63,181 bases of DNA from Bacillota bacterium. GTDB lineage: Bacteria; Bacillota; Clostridia; Christensenellales; Pumilibacteraceae. Location of the stretch: contig WRAF01000007.1 of the NCBI GenBank assembly GCA_009780325.1, forward strand, positions 1-63,181, read 5' to 3'. This document shows positions 52,716-59,990 of the stretch, piece by piece. Each line of letters starts with the position of its first letter. Position 1 is the stretch's first letter. Under the pieces are notes generated by a model that saw nothing but the letters and a program-made list of their open reading frames with translations, ran no database searches and had not been told where the DNA came from. Both the position numbers and the translations under genes were made by a program.

Positions 52716-52744
52716 TTGCTTTTTAATTTAATTTAATCTATAAT
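52716..52744 (+). promoter_or_regulatory. promoter of the small membrane protein gene
   Basis: TTGCTT (52716-52721), 17 bp, TATAAT (52739-52744). The predicted +1 near 52751 is the first base of the GGAGGA ribosome binding site, so the leader is as short as it can be. Confidence 0.6.
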
Positions 52745-52764
52745 GGTATCGGAGGAAATTTTTT

Positions 52765-53139
52765 ATGAATGATATTATAAACGAAATTCTAGATGAAGAA
52801 AAAAAGCCCAATGCATGCAGCATTAAAATCGACAATTCAGCATTAAAGCAAAGAGTGTTTAATTGGTTTGTAGTTGCTTTTTCTTTAATATTGACTATTG
52901 TTGCACTAATTACCTTTTTTGTTGCATTTACGGACGGATATACAGGCAATGCAGCGGCTATTTTAGGGTCTTATGTTTTAAGCATGCTTTTAGCTGCGCC
53001 AACTATCAAAGTGTTTTTGGATAAATGCACCTGCCCGCTTTTAAAATGGTTTAATATTATTACTATTATTTTAATTTTTGTCGCTATCTTGATTCCGTCA
53101 GTCTTAAGCTATTTTAATTTGGCAGGATTTATTGGTTAG
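52765..53139 (+). CDS. small membrane protein, 124 residues
   Basis: The protein has a 30-residue polar N-terminus (with a Cys and several acidic residues) and three hydrophobic helices: about 34-55, 65-82 and 95-117. ATG 52765 has GGAGGA. I recognise no family. The gene stands divergent from the ABC importer and 62 nt before the secreted hydrolase gene, with its own promoter at 52716. It may be co-transcribed with that gene, since no terminator lies between. A role in export or membrane stress is possible but not shown. Confidence 0.75.
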   Translation: MNDIINEILDEEKKPNACSIKIDNSALKQRVFNWFVVAFSLILTIVALITFFVAFTDGYTGNAAAILGSYVLSMLLAAPTIKVFLDKCTCPLLKWFNIITIILIFVAILIPSVLSYFNLAGFIG

Positions 53140-53201
53140 TTACAATAAAAATAAAGCAATAGAGTTGTGCATATTGTTGGACAAATCTAATAGGAGATAA
53201 T

Positions 53202-55115
53202 ATGAAAAAACTAGTAAAAATCAAGATGATGTTATTAGTTGTTTTTGCTTTAAGTATAGGTATGCTTGCAGCATCTTTGATGATTGCGACTAGTTTTACT
53301 GGTCCGTCATTTAGCGTTGGTGAAAGACAGACTACTGTGATGATAGGGGATTACTTTATTCATCCAAAGCTTAATTTTTATGATGATTTTTTCAATGCTA
53401 TAGAGATTAGAATTTTTAAACCAGATGGAAGTCCTGTTATTGATAGCAATGCTAATAAGACATTTTTGCTGTCTGACTGGATTGTATGGGCAGCGGATAG
53501 TCGTAAAACAGACTTTCAATTTGATAGAGCAGGAAATTTTATAGTTGAAGTAATTGCTAGAGAAACTGAAAGCGGTTTATCGCAAACTCATAGTTATGTA
53601 ATTATGGTTGCTAGTCAAGTACAAATTCCACCACCTGCACAAGGTGATGCAAGGTTTGATGATGGCTTACGTCTGCATTTTATTGATGTAGGGCAAGGGG
53701 ATGCAGCTGTTATTGAGCTGCCTAGCGGTCAAATTATTATGATTGATTCTGGCGGCGGCAATCAAGCGCACATTCAAAACAGAGTTTATCAAATAGTATA
53801 TAATTATCTGACCACATACATTTTTCAAGGTGATGCGGATAGAGTGATTGACTTATTCATTGCAACTCATTCTCATGCTGACCATATAGGTACATTTGAC
53901 CAGTTGATGCAAGACTTTGAGATTAGGCATATCGTACGCCCTAAAACATTTACTCAAAGTGAAATAGATAACCGAATCCCAGAAAATATGTTTGATTTGA
54001 CAGGTCCTTTTGTTGTACATAATACTCAAGTGTTTCAAAGAGTTGTCACTCAAATGGCATTGCAGCAATACAATTTTGATACGTTGATTACTGTTCCTTA
54101 TCGCAATAAAACTATTGATATTTTTGATTGTGTGGATATTAGGTTTTATTCTCCTACTAGAGTTAGATATACCGCAAGCGGAATAAATAACCTTAGCACA
54201 ATTTTTTCTGTGTATTTTCAAGGCAGAAGAATGCTTTTTACTGGGGATGCTTATGTTTCTAGTGAAAATAATATTTTGGCAATAGGTGATGACGGCAGGA
54301 CAGGATTTGGCACACTGCCTGATCAAATCTATCAAGTAGATATTTTAGATGTAGGGCATCATGGGTCAAATACTAGTACGGGGTTAGCTTTTTTACAAAA
54401 AATCCAACCAAGATATAGTATTATTCAAGTGGGAATGCCTAATTGTACAAGAGCAAACCCAAATGGATATGGTCATCCTCATCAGCCTGTTTTAAATAAT
54501 TTAAGGCAAGTAAATACTACTGTTTTAATGACAAAACAAGTGGGTAATATACTAGCAAGGATTAGTATTTGCGGCACATATATAGATGTATCAGGACAAA
54601 GAAATCCGCCGACAGGTGAGTGCTGCGGTGATAGCTTGTGTGAGTGTGATGATTGGTTTGGGAACTGCTATTATGAGTGTGAATGCTGGGATTGGTGTGA
54701 GCATGCAGATTGTGATTGCATTTATTGTTATGGTAATTGCGGTTGTTGGGACTGGTGCGGTGATTGCTGCTGTGAGTGTGATTATTGGCATGGATATTGT
54801 TATTATGAATGTGAGTGCTGGGATTGGTGCGGGGATGATTGGTGCGACTGCGGCTGTCATTATTTTTATTATTGTGATTGTTATTTGTATGATTGTGAAT
54901 GTTTAGATTGCGGCTGGTATTGTAACTGCTATTGGTATGGTTGGTGCGGAGACCCTTGGTGTGATTGTGGTCAAAGTCAAACAAATTGTATTATTGCTTG
55001 CGGAAACATAAGCACATTTTGGGCAGGCGGCGGCAGTGTTATGCTATTATTTATTATTATGGTATTGGGTATCACGATGGCTATAGTATTAGCAAGAAAA
55101 AAAAGAAGGGGTTAA
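53202..55115 (+). CDS. exported ComEC-like metallo-beta-lactamase-fold hydrolase with cysteine-rich tail
   Basis: A 637-aa protein with a signal peptide, a beta-rich domain (about 40-140), and a metallo-beta-lactamase domain of the ComEC/Rec2-related type: FIDVGQGDAAVIEL, then metal ligands HSHADH at 223-228, FTGDAY, and DVGHHGSNTS. That domain should be an active phosphodiesterase or nuclease outside the cell. After it, residues 474-589 are an extraordinary low-complexity tail with 35 cysteines in 116 residues, plus many Trp, Tyr, Asp and Glu and few Lys. A repeated core is ECECWDWC. A membrane helix (FWAGGGSVMLLFIIMVLGITM) and the basic end KKRRG anchor the protein, so the tail lies outside, next to the membrane. 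ATG 53202 has AGGAGA. Confidence 0.85.
   Translation: MKKLVKIKMMLLVVFALSIGMLAASLMIATSFTGPSFSVGERQTTVMIGDYFIHPKLNFYDDFFNAIEIRIFKPDGSPVIDSNANKTFLLSDWIVWAADSRKTDFQFDRAGNFIVEVIARETESGLSQTHSYVIMVASQVQIPPPAQGDARFDDGLRLHFIDVGQGDAAVIELPSGQIIMIDSGGGNQAHIQNRVYQIVYNYLTTYIFQGDADRVIDLFIATHSHADHIGTFDQLMQDFEIRHIVRPKTFTQSEIDNRIPENMFDLTGPFVVHNTQVFQRVVTQMALQQYNFDTLITVPYRNKTIDIFDCVDIRFYSPTRVRYTASGINNLSTIFSVYFQGRRMLFTGDAYVSSENNILAIGDDGRTGFGTLPDQIYQVDILDVGHHGSNTSTGLAFLQKIQPRYSIIQVGMPNCTRANPNGYGHPHQPVLNNLRQVNTTVLMTKQVGNILARISICGTYIDVSGQRNPPTGECCGDSLCECDDWFGNCYYECECWDWCEHADCDCIYCYGNCGCWDWCGDCCCECDYWHGYCYYECECWDWCGDDWCDCGCHYFYYCDCYLYDCECLDCGWYCNCYWYGWCGDPWCDCGQSQTNCIIACGNISTFWAGGGSVMLLFIIMVLGITMAIVLARKKRRG
54621..54968 (+). 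other. segment encoding the cysteine-rich repeat tail
   Basis: The DNA is built from near-repeats of TGTGAGTGCTGGGATTGG and TGTTATTATGAATGTGAG, rich in TG and GG steps. All six frames stay open for long stretches because of this bias, so the extra frames here are not genes. Repeat units differ by point changes and length, which points to expansion by unequal crossing over. Confidence 0.8.
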
Positions 55116-55142
55116 AATAAATGCATGGTGCATTAATATAAA

Positions 55143-57794
55143 ATGAATATGGATAAAACATATAAACCGCAAGAATTTGAAAATGAAATTTATAATAATT
55201 GGCTAGAAAATGGTTATTTTAAAGCAAATGTTAGCCCTCCTAAAAAACCTTTTTCTATTCTTATGCCTCCGCCAAATATCACAGGGCAATTACACATTGG
55301 ACATGCCTTGGATTTAACCATTCAAGATGCTTTAATTAGGTATAAACGCATGTGCGGTTTTGAGGCTTTGTATATGCCCGGGACAGATCATGCATCAATT
55401 GCTACTGAAATGAAAATAGTTGATGCCTTAAAAGATGAAGGCATAATAAAACAGAATTTAGGGCGTGAAAAATTTTTGCAGCGTGCCTTTTTATGGAATG
55501 ATAAGTACGGCGGACGCATAATAGACCAGCAAAAAAAACTAGGACTATCTTGTGATTGGGATAAATCAAGCTTTACAATGGATGAGAATAGGTCTAGGGC
55601 TGTAAAGGAAGTTTTTATTAGACTTTATAATGAAGGCTTGATTTATAGAGGGGAGCGTATTATTAATTGGTGTCCTTCATGCAAGACGGCTATATCTGAT
55701 GCTGAAGTAGAGATGATTGACAAGGCATCGCATTTGTATCATATTAAGTATTTAATAAAAAATGAGAATAAGGCTGCTTTAAAGCCTTTAGAGCAGCAAG
55801 AGAGTTTGATAATTGCGACAACGAGACCTGAGACTATGTTAGGTGATGTGGCTGTTGCAGTAAACCCAAAGGATAAACGATATAAAAATTTAATAGGAAA
55901 AACATTAATTTTGCCTATTTATTTTAGGGAAATTCCTGTTATTGCTGACGATTATGTCAAACAAGAATTTGGTACGGGGGCAGTAAAAATAACTCCTAGT
56001 CATGATCCAAATGATTTTGAGATTGGATTAAGGCATAAGTTAGAAAGCATAAAGGTGATTGGTGATGATGGAATTATGAATGAGAATGCAGGCATTTATT
56101 ATCATGGACTTAATAGGTTTGAAGCAAGAAAAAAGATTGTTGAAAAGTTAAAAGATCAAGGTTTGCTTGTCAAAATTGAGGATTATAATAACTCAACTCC
56201 GCATTGTTATAGATGCAGCGATATTATAGAGCCAGCTGTTAAAAAACAGTGGTTTTTGAAAATGGAGGATTTAGCTAAGCCTGCAATTGAAGCGGTTAAA
56301 ACTGGCAAAATTAAATTTGTACCAAAGCGTTTTGAAAAGCAATATTTACATTGGATGGAAAATACTAGGGATTGGTGTATATCAAGGCAATTATGGTGGG
56401 GGCATAGGATTCCTGTTTGGTATTGTGATGTATGTAAACTGCAAGTTTTGGATGAGGGCAATATTAATAAATGCAAATGCGGAGGCGCTCTAACTCAAGA
56501 TGAAGATGTATTAGATACTTGGTTTTCATCTGCATTATGGCCCTTTGCAACCCTTAATTGGCCAAGTGAAAGCAAAGATTTTAAATATTTTTTTCCGTCT
56601 GATGTATTGGTCACAGGTTATGATATAATTGGTTTTTGGGTGTCAAGAATGATTTTTTCGACGCTTAAATTTTTTAAAAAAGCACCATTTAAAACTGTAT
56701 TGATACATGGGATAGTGCGTGATGATCAAGGCAAAAAGATGTCAAAGTCATCTGGAAACGGAGTAGACCCATTAGGGGCCATAGATCAAATGGGGGCAGA
56801 TGCATTAAGATACTCATTGGTTGCAGGTGTAGCGATGGGTGGAGACACAAAGTATTCTAAAGAAAAATTAGAGACAAAGCGTAATTTTATGAATAAGCTT
56901 TGGAATGCATCGAGGTTTGTTATGACCAATGTTCAAGGGTTTGAATTTGAGGATAAAATTAGTGGTAATTTGAATATGGCGGACAAGTGGATACTATCAA
57001 GATTGAATGCTGTTATTGTTAATGTGACTAAATTGATGGATAGATTTGAGATTGGGTTAGCTGCTAATGAATTGTATGAATTTGTTTGGAATGAGTTTTG
57101 TGACTGGTATATTGAGGCAGCAAAAGTGGGTTTAAATGCAAGTAATGATGAGCTTAAAAAAAGAACATCTAGTGTATTAGTTTATGTTTTGGATAAAATC
57201 TTAAAGCTTGTTTGTCCTATTGCTCCGTTTATTTGTGCAAAAATTTATAAAAGTATGCCTTTAAAGCAAAAGGCAGATGATATAATGATAAGTGGATGGC
57301 CAAAACCTTTAAAAGGTGCAGCAAAAGCGACAGCTATAGAGTTTGAAAAAACAATGGAGCTTGTCAAAGGGATTAGAAATTTAAGACAGCAATTAAACGT
57401 TCCGCAAAATAAAAGGACAAATATTTTGCTTATGCCAAGTGAGGGGCAAGTTTCTGTAGCAAAAGAGGCTGCTATTTTTATTGATAAACTGGCAATGGGC
57501 AGCGGGGTGCAAGTGATTAAGGATAAACCTGAAGGGAATTTTGCGGCTATGGTGGGTCAACTAGGCACGGTATTTATTGCTATGGGGGATTTAGTTGACA
57601 TTGAGGCAGAAAAGATAAGATTAAAAAAGGAGTTATTAAACCTCTTAAATGAAATTAAAAGAGCAGAGGGGATGCTGAAAAATGAAAAGTTTGTAAATAG
57701 TGCTCCGTTTAATGTAGTAGATGCTGAAAGAGAAAAATTAAAGAAATTTTTAGAACAAAAAAGCAAGTTAGAAGAAAATTTAAAAAATTTATAA
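55143..57794 (+). CDS. valS: valyl-tRNA synthetase
   Basis: ValRS charges tRNA-Val and edits misactivated threonine. The class I signature HIGH is in QLHIGHAL and KMSKS in GKKMSKSSGNG. The editing domain (TTRPETMLGDVAVAV) and a C-terminal coiled coil ending in KLEENL are present. Length 883 aa is normal. The start ATG 55143 has no Shine-Dalgarno site; ATG 55149 is another possibility. I see no T-box leader in the 27-nt gap to the upstream gene, so expression depends on read-through or an internal promoter. The next gene is 8 nt downstream. Confidence 0.98.
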   Translation: MNMDKTYKPQEFENEIYNNWLENGYFKANVSPPKKPFSILMPPPNITGQLHIGHALDLTIQDALIRYKRMCGFEALYMPGTDHASIATEMKIVDALKDEGIIKQNLGREKFLQRAFLWNDKYGGRIIDQQKKLGLSCDWDKSSFTMDENRSRAVKEVFIRLYNEGLIYRGERIINWCPSCKTAISDAEVEMIDKASHLYHIKYLIKNENKAALKPLEQQESLIIATTRPETMLGDVAVAVNPKDKRYKNLIGKTLILPIYFREIPVIADDYVKQEFGTGAVKITPSHDPNDFEIGLRHKLESIKVIGDDGIMNENAGIYYHGLNRFEARKKIVEKLKDQGLLVKIEDYNNSTPHCYRCSDIIEPAVKKQWFLKMEDLAKPAIEAVKTGKIKFVPKRFEKQYLHWMENTRDWCISRQLWWGHRIPVWYCDVCKLQVLDEGNINKCKCGGALTQDEDVLDTWFSSALWPFATLNWPSESKDFKYFFPSDVLVTGYDIIGFWVSRMIFSTLKFFKKAPFKTVLIHGIVRDDQGKKMSKSSGNGVDPLGAIDQMGADALRYSLVAGVAMGGDTKYSKEKLETKRNFMNKLWNASRFVMTNVQGFEFEDKISGNLNMADKWILSRLNAVIVNVTKLMDRFEIGLAANELYEFVWNEFCDWYIEAAKVGLNASNDELKKRTSSVLVYVLDKILKLVCPIAPFICAKIYKSMPLKQKADDIMISGWPKPLKGAAKATAIEFEKTMELVKGIRNLRQQLNVPQNKRTNILLMPSEGQVSVAKEAAIFIDKLAMGSGVQVIKDKPEGNFAAMVGQLGTVFIAMGDLVDIEAEKIRLKKELLNLLNEIKRAEGMLKNEKFVNSAPFNVVDAEREKLKKFLEQKSKLEENLKNL

Positions 57795-57802
57795 AATAAT
57801 TT

Positions 57803-58978
57803 ATGATAAAGAAAATTAATCAAAATTCAATTTTTATATCTGACCCACATGGAGAGCATGAGGAATTTTTTAGATTGATGAAACTAGCAAAAGATAAACT
57901 GCAAAACAAAGTAGACAACATCTTTGTGCTTGGTGATATCTATGATAGAGGTCCGCAGCCCGATGTGATTATGGATTATTTGATTAATGAAGAATCAAAT
58001 GTTTTTTTCACTTGGGGCAATCATGATATCTTATGGATGGGGGCGGCATTAGGCTGCCTGCCATCTATTGCTTGCACATTGAGGATAGCTTTTGCATACA
58101 ACAACTTTGACTTATTACATTATTATAAAATCAACTTAGAGCCTTTAAAAAAAATGGCTGTAAAAATCTATGATGATGATTCTTGTGAAAGATTTTGCAT
58201 CAAAGTCTTTGAGGAAAACATTAATCCTATGGATAAAATAATAGCGGCAAAAATGCACAAAGCTATTTCTATAATTCAATTTAAACTAGAATACGGTGTG
58301 CTGCCAGAAGATAGATTGCTATTAGGTAAAAATATTTATCCATTAAGAGACAATAATTTTCCCTCAGTAGATAAAAATAATCCTTTTGAATTAACTGAAG
58401 AAGAAAGCAAGATAATCAGTGGTTTAAGCCAAGACTTTAAAAATAGTGCTTATTTAAAAAAACACATTGATTTTTTGGTGGAAAAGGGAAGCGTATATAA
58501 AGTTTATAATAATAAATTAATGTTTCATGCTTGTGCTCCAATATACAATGCTAAAAAGATAATGCAAGATTTAGATGATAAGATTAAAAATCTTTATAAG
58601 AATAAAATTGCAAGTCATTTATTCTATCAATTATGGTGTATGAAAGATTCGGTATTTTTTGGCAAAGAAAAAATGACTACGTTTGAAAGATTTTTTATAG
58701 ATGATAAGACTACGCATAAAGAACCTTTGGACGAATATTTTAAAAGAATTGATGATGCTGAATTTGCTAAAGAAATTTTAAAAGAATTTGGAATTAGTGA
58801 AGATGGAGTGATAATAAATGGACATATTCCTGTTAAAAAAGGGGAGAGCACAACAAGAAGTGAAGGCAAAAGGATAGTGATAGACGGCGGCATGGCAAAA
58901 TCATACCAATCAGTGACTGGTATTAAGGGTATGGTGATGGTTGAGGATAATGATGTAAAATGTAAAATTTTAAGGTGA
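57803..58978 (+). CDS. short class III fructose-1,6-bisphosphatase-like phosphatase
   Basis: A calcineurin-like metallophosphatase with strong resemblance to class III fructose-1,6-bisphosphatase: ISDPHGEHEEF, GDIYDRGPQPDVIMDYL, WGNHDILWMGAALG and near the end NGHIPVKKGES with VIDGGMAKSYQSVTGI. All metal-binding segments are kept. However, class III enzymes are normally about 600-670 aa, while this one has 391; both the N-terminal part before ISDPHG and the C-terminal part after the VIDGG segment are missing. It may still hydrolyse fructose bisphosphate or may act on another sugar phosphate. It lies 8 nt after valS without a Shine-Dalgarno site. Confidence 0.85.
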   Translation: MIKKINQNSIFISDPHGEHEEFFRLMKLAKDKLQNKVDNIFVLGDIYDRGPQPDVIMDYLINEESNVFFTWGNHDILWMGAALGCLPSIACTLRIAFAYNNFDLLHYYKINLEPLKKMAVKIYDDDSCERFCIKVFEENINPMDKIIAAKMHKAISIIQFKLEYGVLPEDRLLLGKNIYPLRDNNFPSVDKNNPFELTEEESKIISGLSQDFKNSAYLKKHIDFLVEKGSVYKVYNNKLMFHACAPIYNAKKIMQDLDDKIKNLYKNKIASHLFYQLWCMKDSVFFGKEKMTTFERFFIDDKTTHKEPLDEYFKRIDDAEFAKEILKEFGISEDGVIINGHIPVKKGESTTRSEGKRIVIDGGMAKSYQSVTGIKGMVMVEDNDVKCKILR

Positions 58979-58981
58979 ATT

Positions 58982-59305
58982 TTAATTGTTTGCTATTTCT
59001 TGTGCTTGTGCTAGTTCTTTAGCTGCTTTTTCAGCTTCTTCAGCCTCAAAGCGTCTTTTCTTAAAATCTTCTAAAGCTTTTGCTAATTGGTCAGGACAAG
59101 AAGTATTTCCTTTGCAGGGAATACCTTTTAATTGTACGATAATATCGTCAATTTTACGGCCTGTTACAAGCCTTGCTATACCTTGTGTGTTGCCGCCGCA
59201 TCCATTTATAAACTTACATGTAGTCAATTCATCTTTGTCATTTATTGCATAAATGATTTGCTTGCAGCATGTCCCGCCTGTAGTTCTGTATGATTCTATG
59301 TTCAT
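58982..59305 (-). CDS. TSCPD-domain protein
   Basis: A 107-aa protein whose core YRTTGGTCCKQIIYAI, FINGCGGNTQGIARL and GNTSCPDQLAKAL is that of the TSCPD family (TIGR03905), small cysteine-containing proteins of unknown function that also occur fused to ribonucleotide reductases, where the cysteines bind a metal. A charged helical extension rich in Glu and Ala ends the protein. ATG 59305 has CAGGAG. The gene converges on the FBPase-like gene with only 3 nt between stops and no terminator visible. Confidence 0.9.
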   Translation of the reverse strand: MNIESYRTTGGTCCKQIIYAINDKDELTTCKFINGCGGNTQGIARLVTGRKIDDIIVQLKGIPCKGNTSCPDQLAKALEDFKKRRFEAEEAEKAAKELAQAQEIANN

Positions 59306-59357
59306 TTGTTTCTCCTGTCTAATATTGTATTTTAATTATTTTCTATGTTAAGATATA

Positions 59358-59882
59358 TTATTCAACAAGTTGTTGATACACCGATGAATACACACTGGGT
59401 GCACTGTTTAGCCATTTTTCAGCCACTTTTTTTGCTGTATCCTTGTTTGGCACTACAAACCTTAAATCCATAGTGATTCTAGTAGGGTTGGTAGGATCAA
59501 TAATTTTTAATATTACTGTATATGACCTGTCTGGGTTTAGCTGATATGATGTTGAGTATTCTTGTTTTCGTCTAATCGATAATCTGTTTTCTTTTATGAA
59601 ATTAGCAATGGCTATTCTTGTTGTAGATGGCAGCCTTGTATAAAAGTTTGAAATACAGTCTCGCCCTGTCGGAGTTATGCTATAATACGATATTTTTTCA
59701 TGGATTACTCTAAATAAAAATCCATTCTCTTCTAAGGTATGAAGTGTAGAAATACAGTCCACATACTCAATCCATGCATTTTCATAATAGCAAACCTTTA
59801 GGATAGAGCTCTCTGTCATAGCCACATCCATTTTGTCCATAAAATATAGAATTATTAACTTGTGTTCAATTGGTGTGTTCAT
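59358..59882 (-). CDS. DUF4364 winged-helix protein
   Basis: A 174-aa protein matching DUF4364, a winged-helix family common in Clostridia: EHKLIILYFMDKM at the start, then a DNA-binding-like fold and the segment YYSITPTGRDCI, with a C-terminal beta domain. I choose ATG 59882 because the promoter (TTGACA 59945-59940, TATACT 59921-59916) lies inside the longer open frame; a start at 59945 would be upstream of the promoter. No Shine-Dalgarno site is seen. It is probably a transcription regulator, but its target is unknown. The TSCPD gene follows after 52 nt. Confidence 0.85.
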   Translation of the reverse strand: MNTPIEHKLIILYFMDKMDVAMTESSILKVCYYENAWIEYVDCISTLHTLEENGFLFRVIHEKISYYSITPTGRDCISNFYTRLPSTTRIAIANFIKENRLSIRRKQEYSTSYQLNPDRSYTVILKIIDPTNPTRITMDLRFVVPNKDTAKKVAEKWLNSAPSVYSSVYQQLVE

Positions 59883-59892
59883 ATTTATATTC

Positions 59893-59945
59893 AAAAAAGC
59901 CGAACTATATTTTATAGTATAACACGGCTTAAATGAGCTTGTCAA
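59893..59945 (-). promoter_or_regulatory. overlapping terminator and promoter before the DUF4364 gene
   Basis: On the minus strand AAGCCG (59930-59925) pairs with CGGCTT (59902-59897), an inner stem ACTATA/TATAGT extends it, and T6 follows. This terminates the upstream subtilase mRNA. The promoter of DUF4364, TTGACA (59945-59940), 18 bp, extended TGT-TATACT (59921-59916), runs through the same hairpin. Confidence 0.65.
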
Positions 59946-59990
59946 ACATATTTATTGCTATATTCAATGAGGCAAAAGCAAGCTCTCAAC

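Noticed and set aside
52632-52740. TPP riboswitch before the ABC binding-protein gene
   Set aside because: The leader is too short and lacks the conserved CUGAGA and related elements.
54562-54984. Long open frames on both strands inside the ComEC-like gene (for example 140 codons on minus)
   Set aside because: They arise from the repetitive TG-rich DNA coding for the Cys-rich tail; the main frame has signal peptide, active site and anchor.
55116-55142. T-box leader for valS
   Set aside because: Only 27 nt separate it from the upstream gene; no specifier stem or T-box sequence is present.
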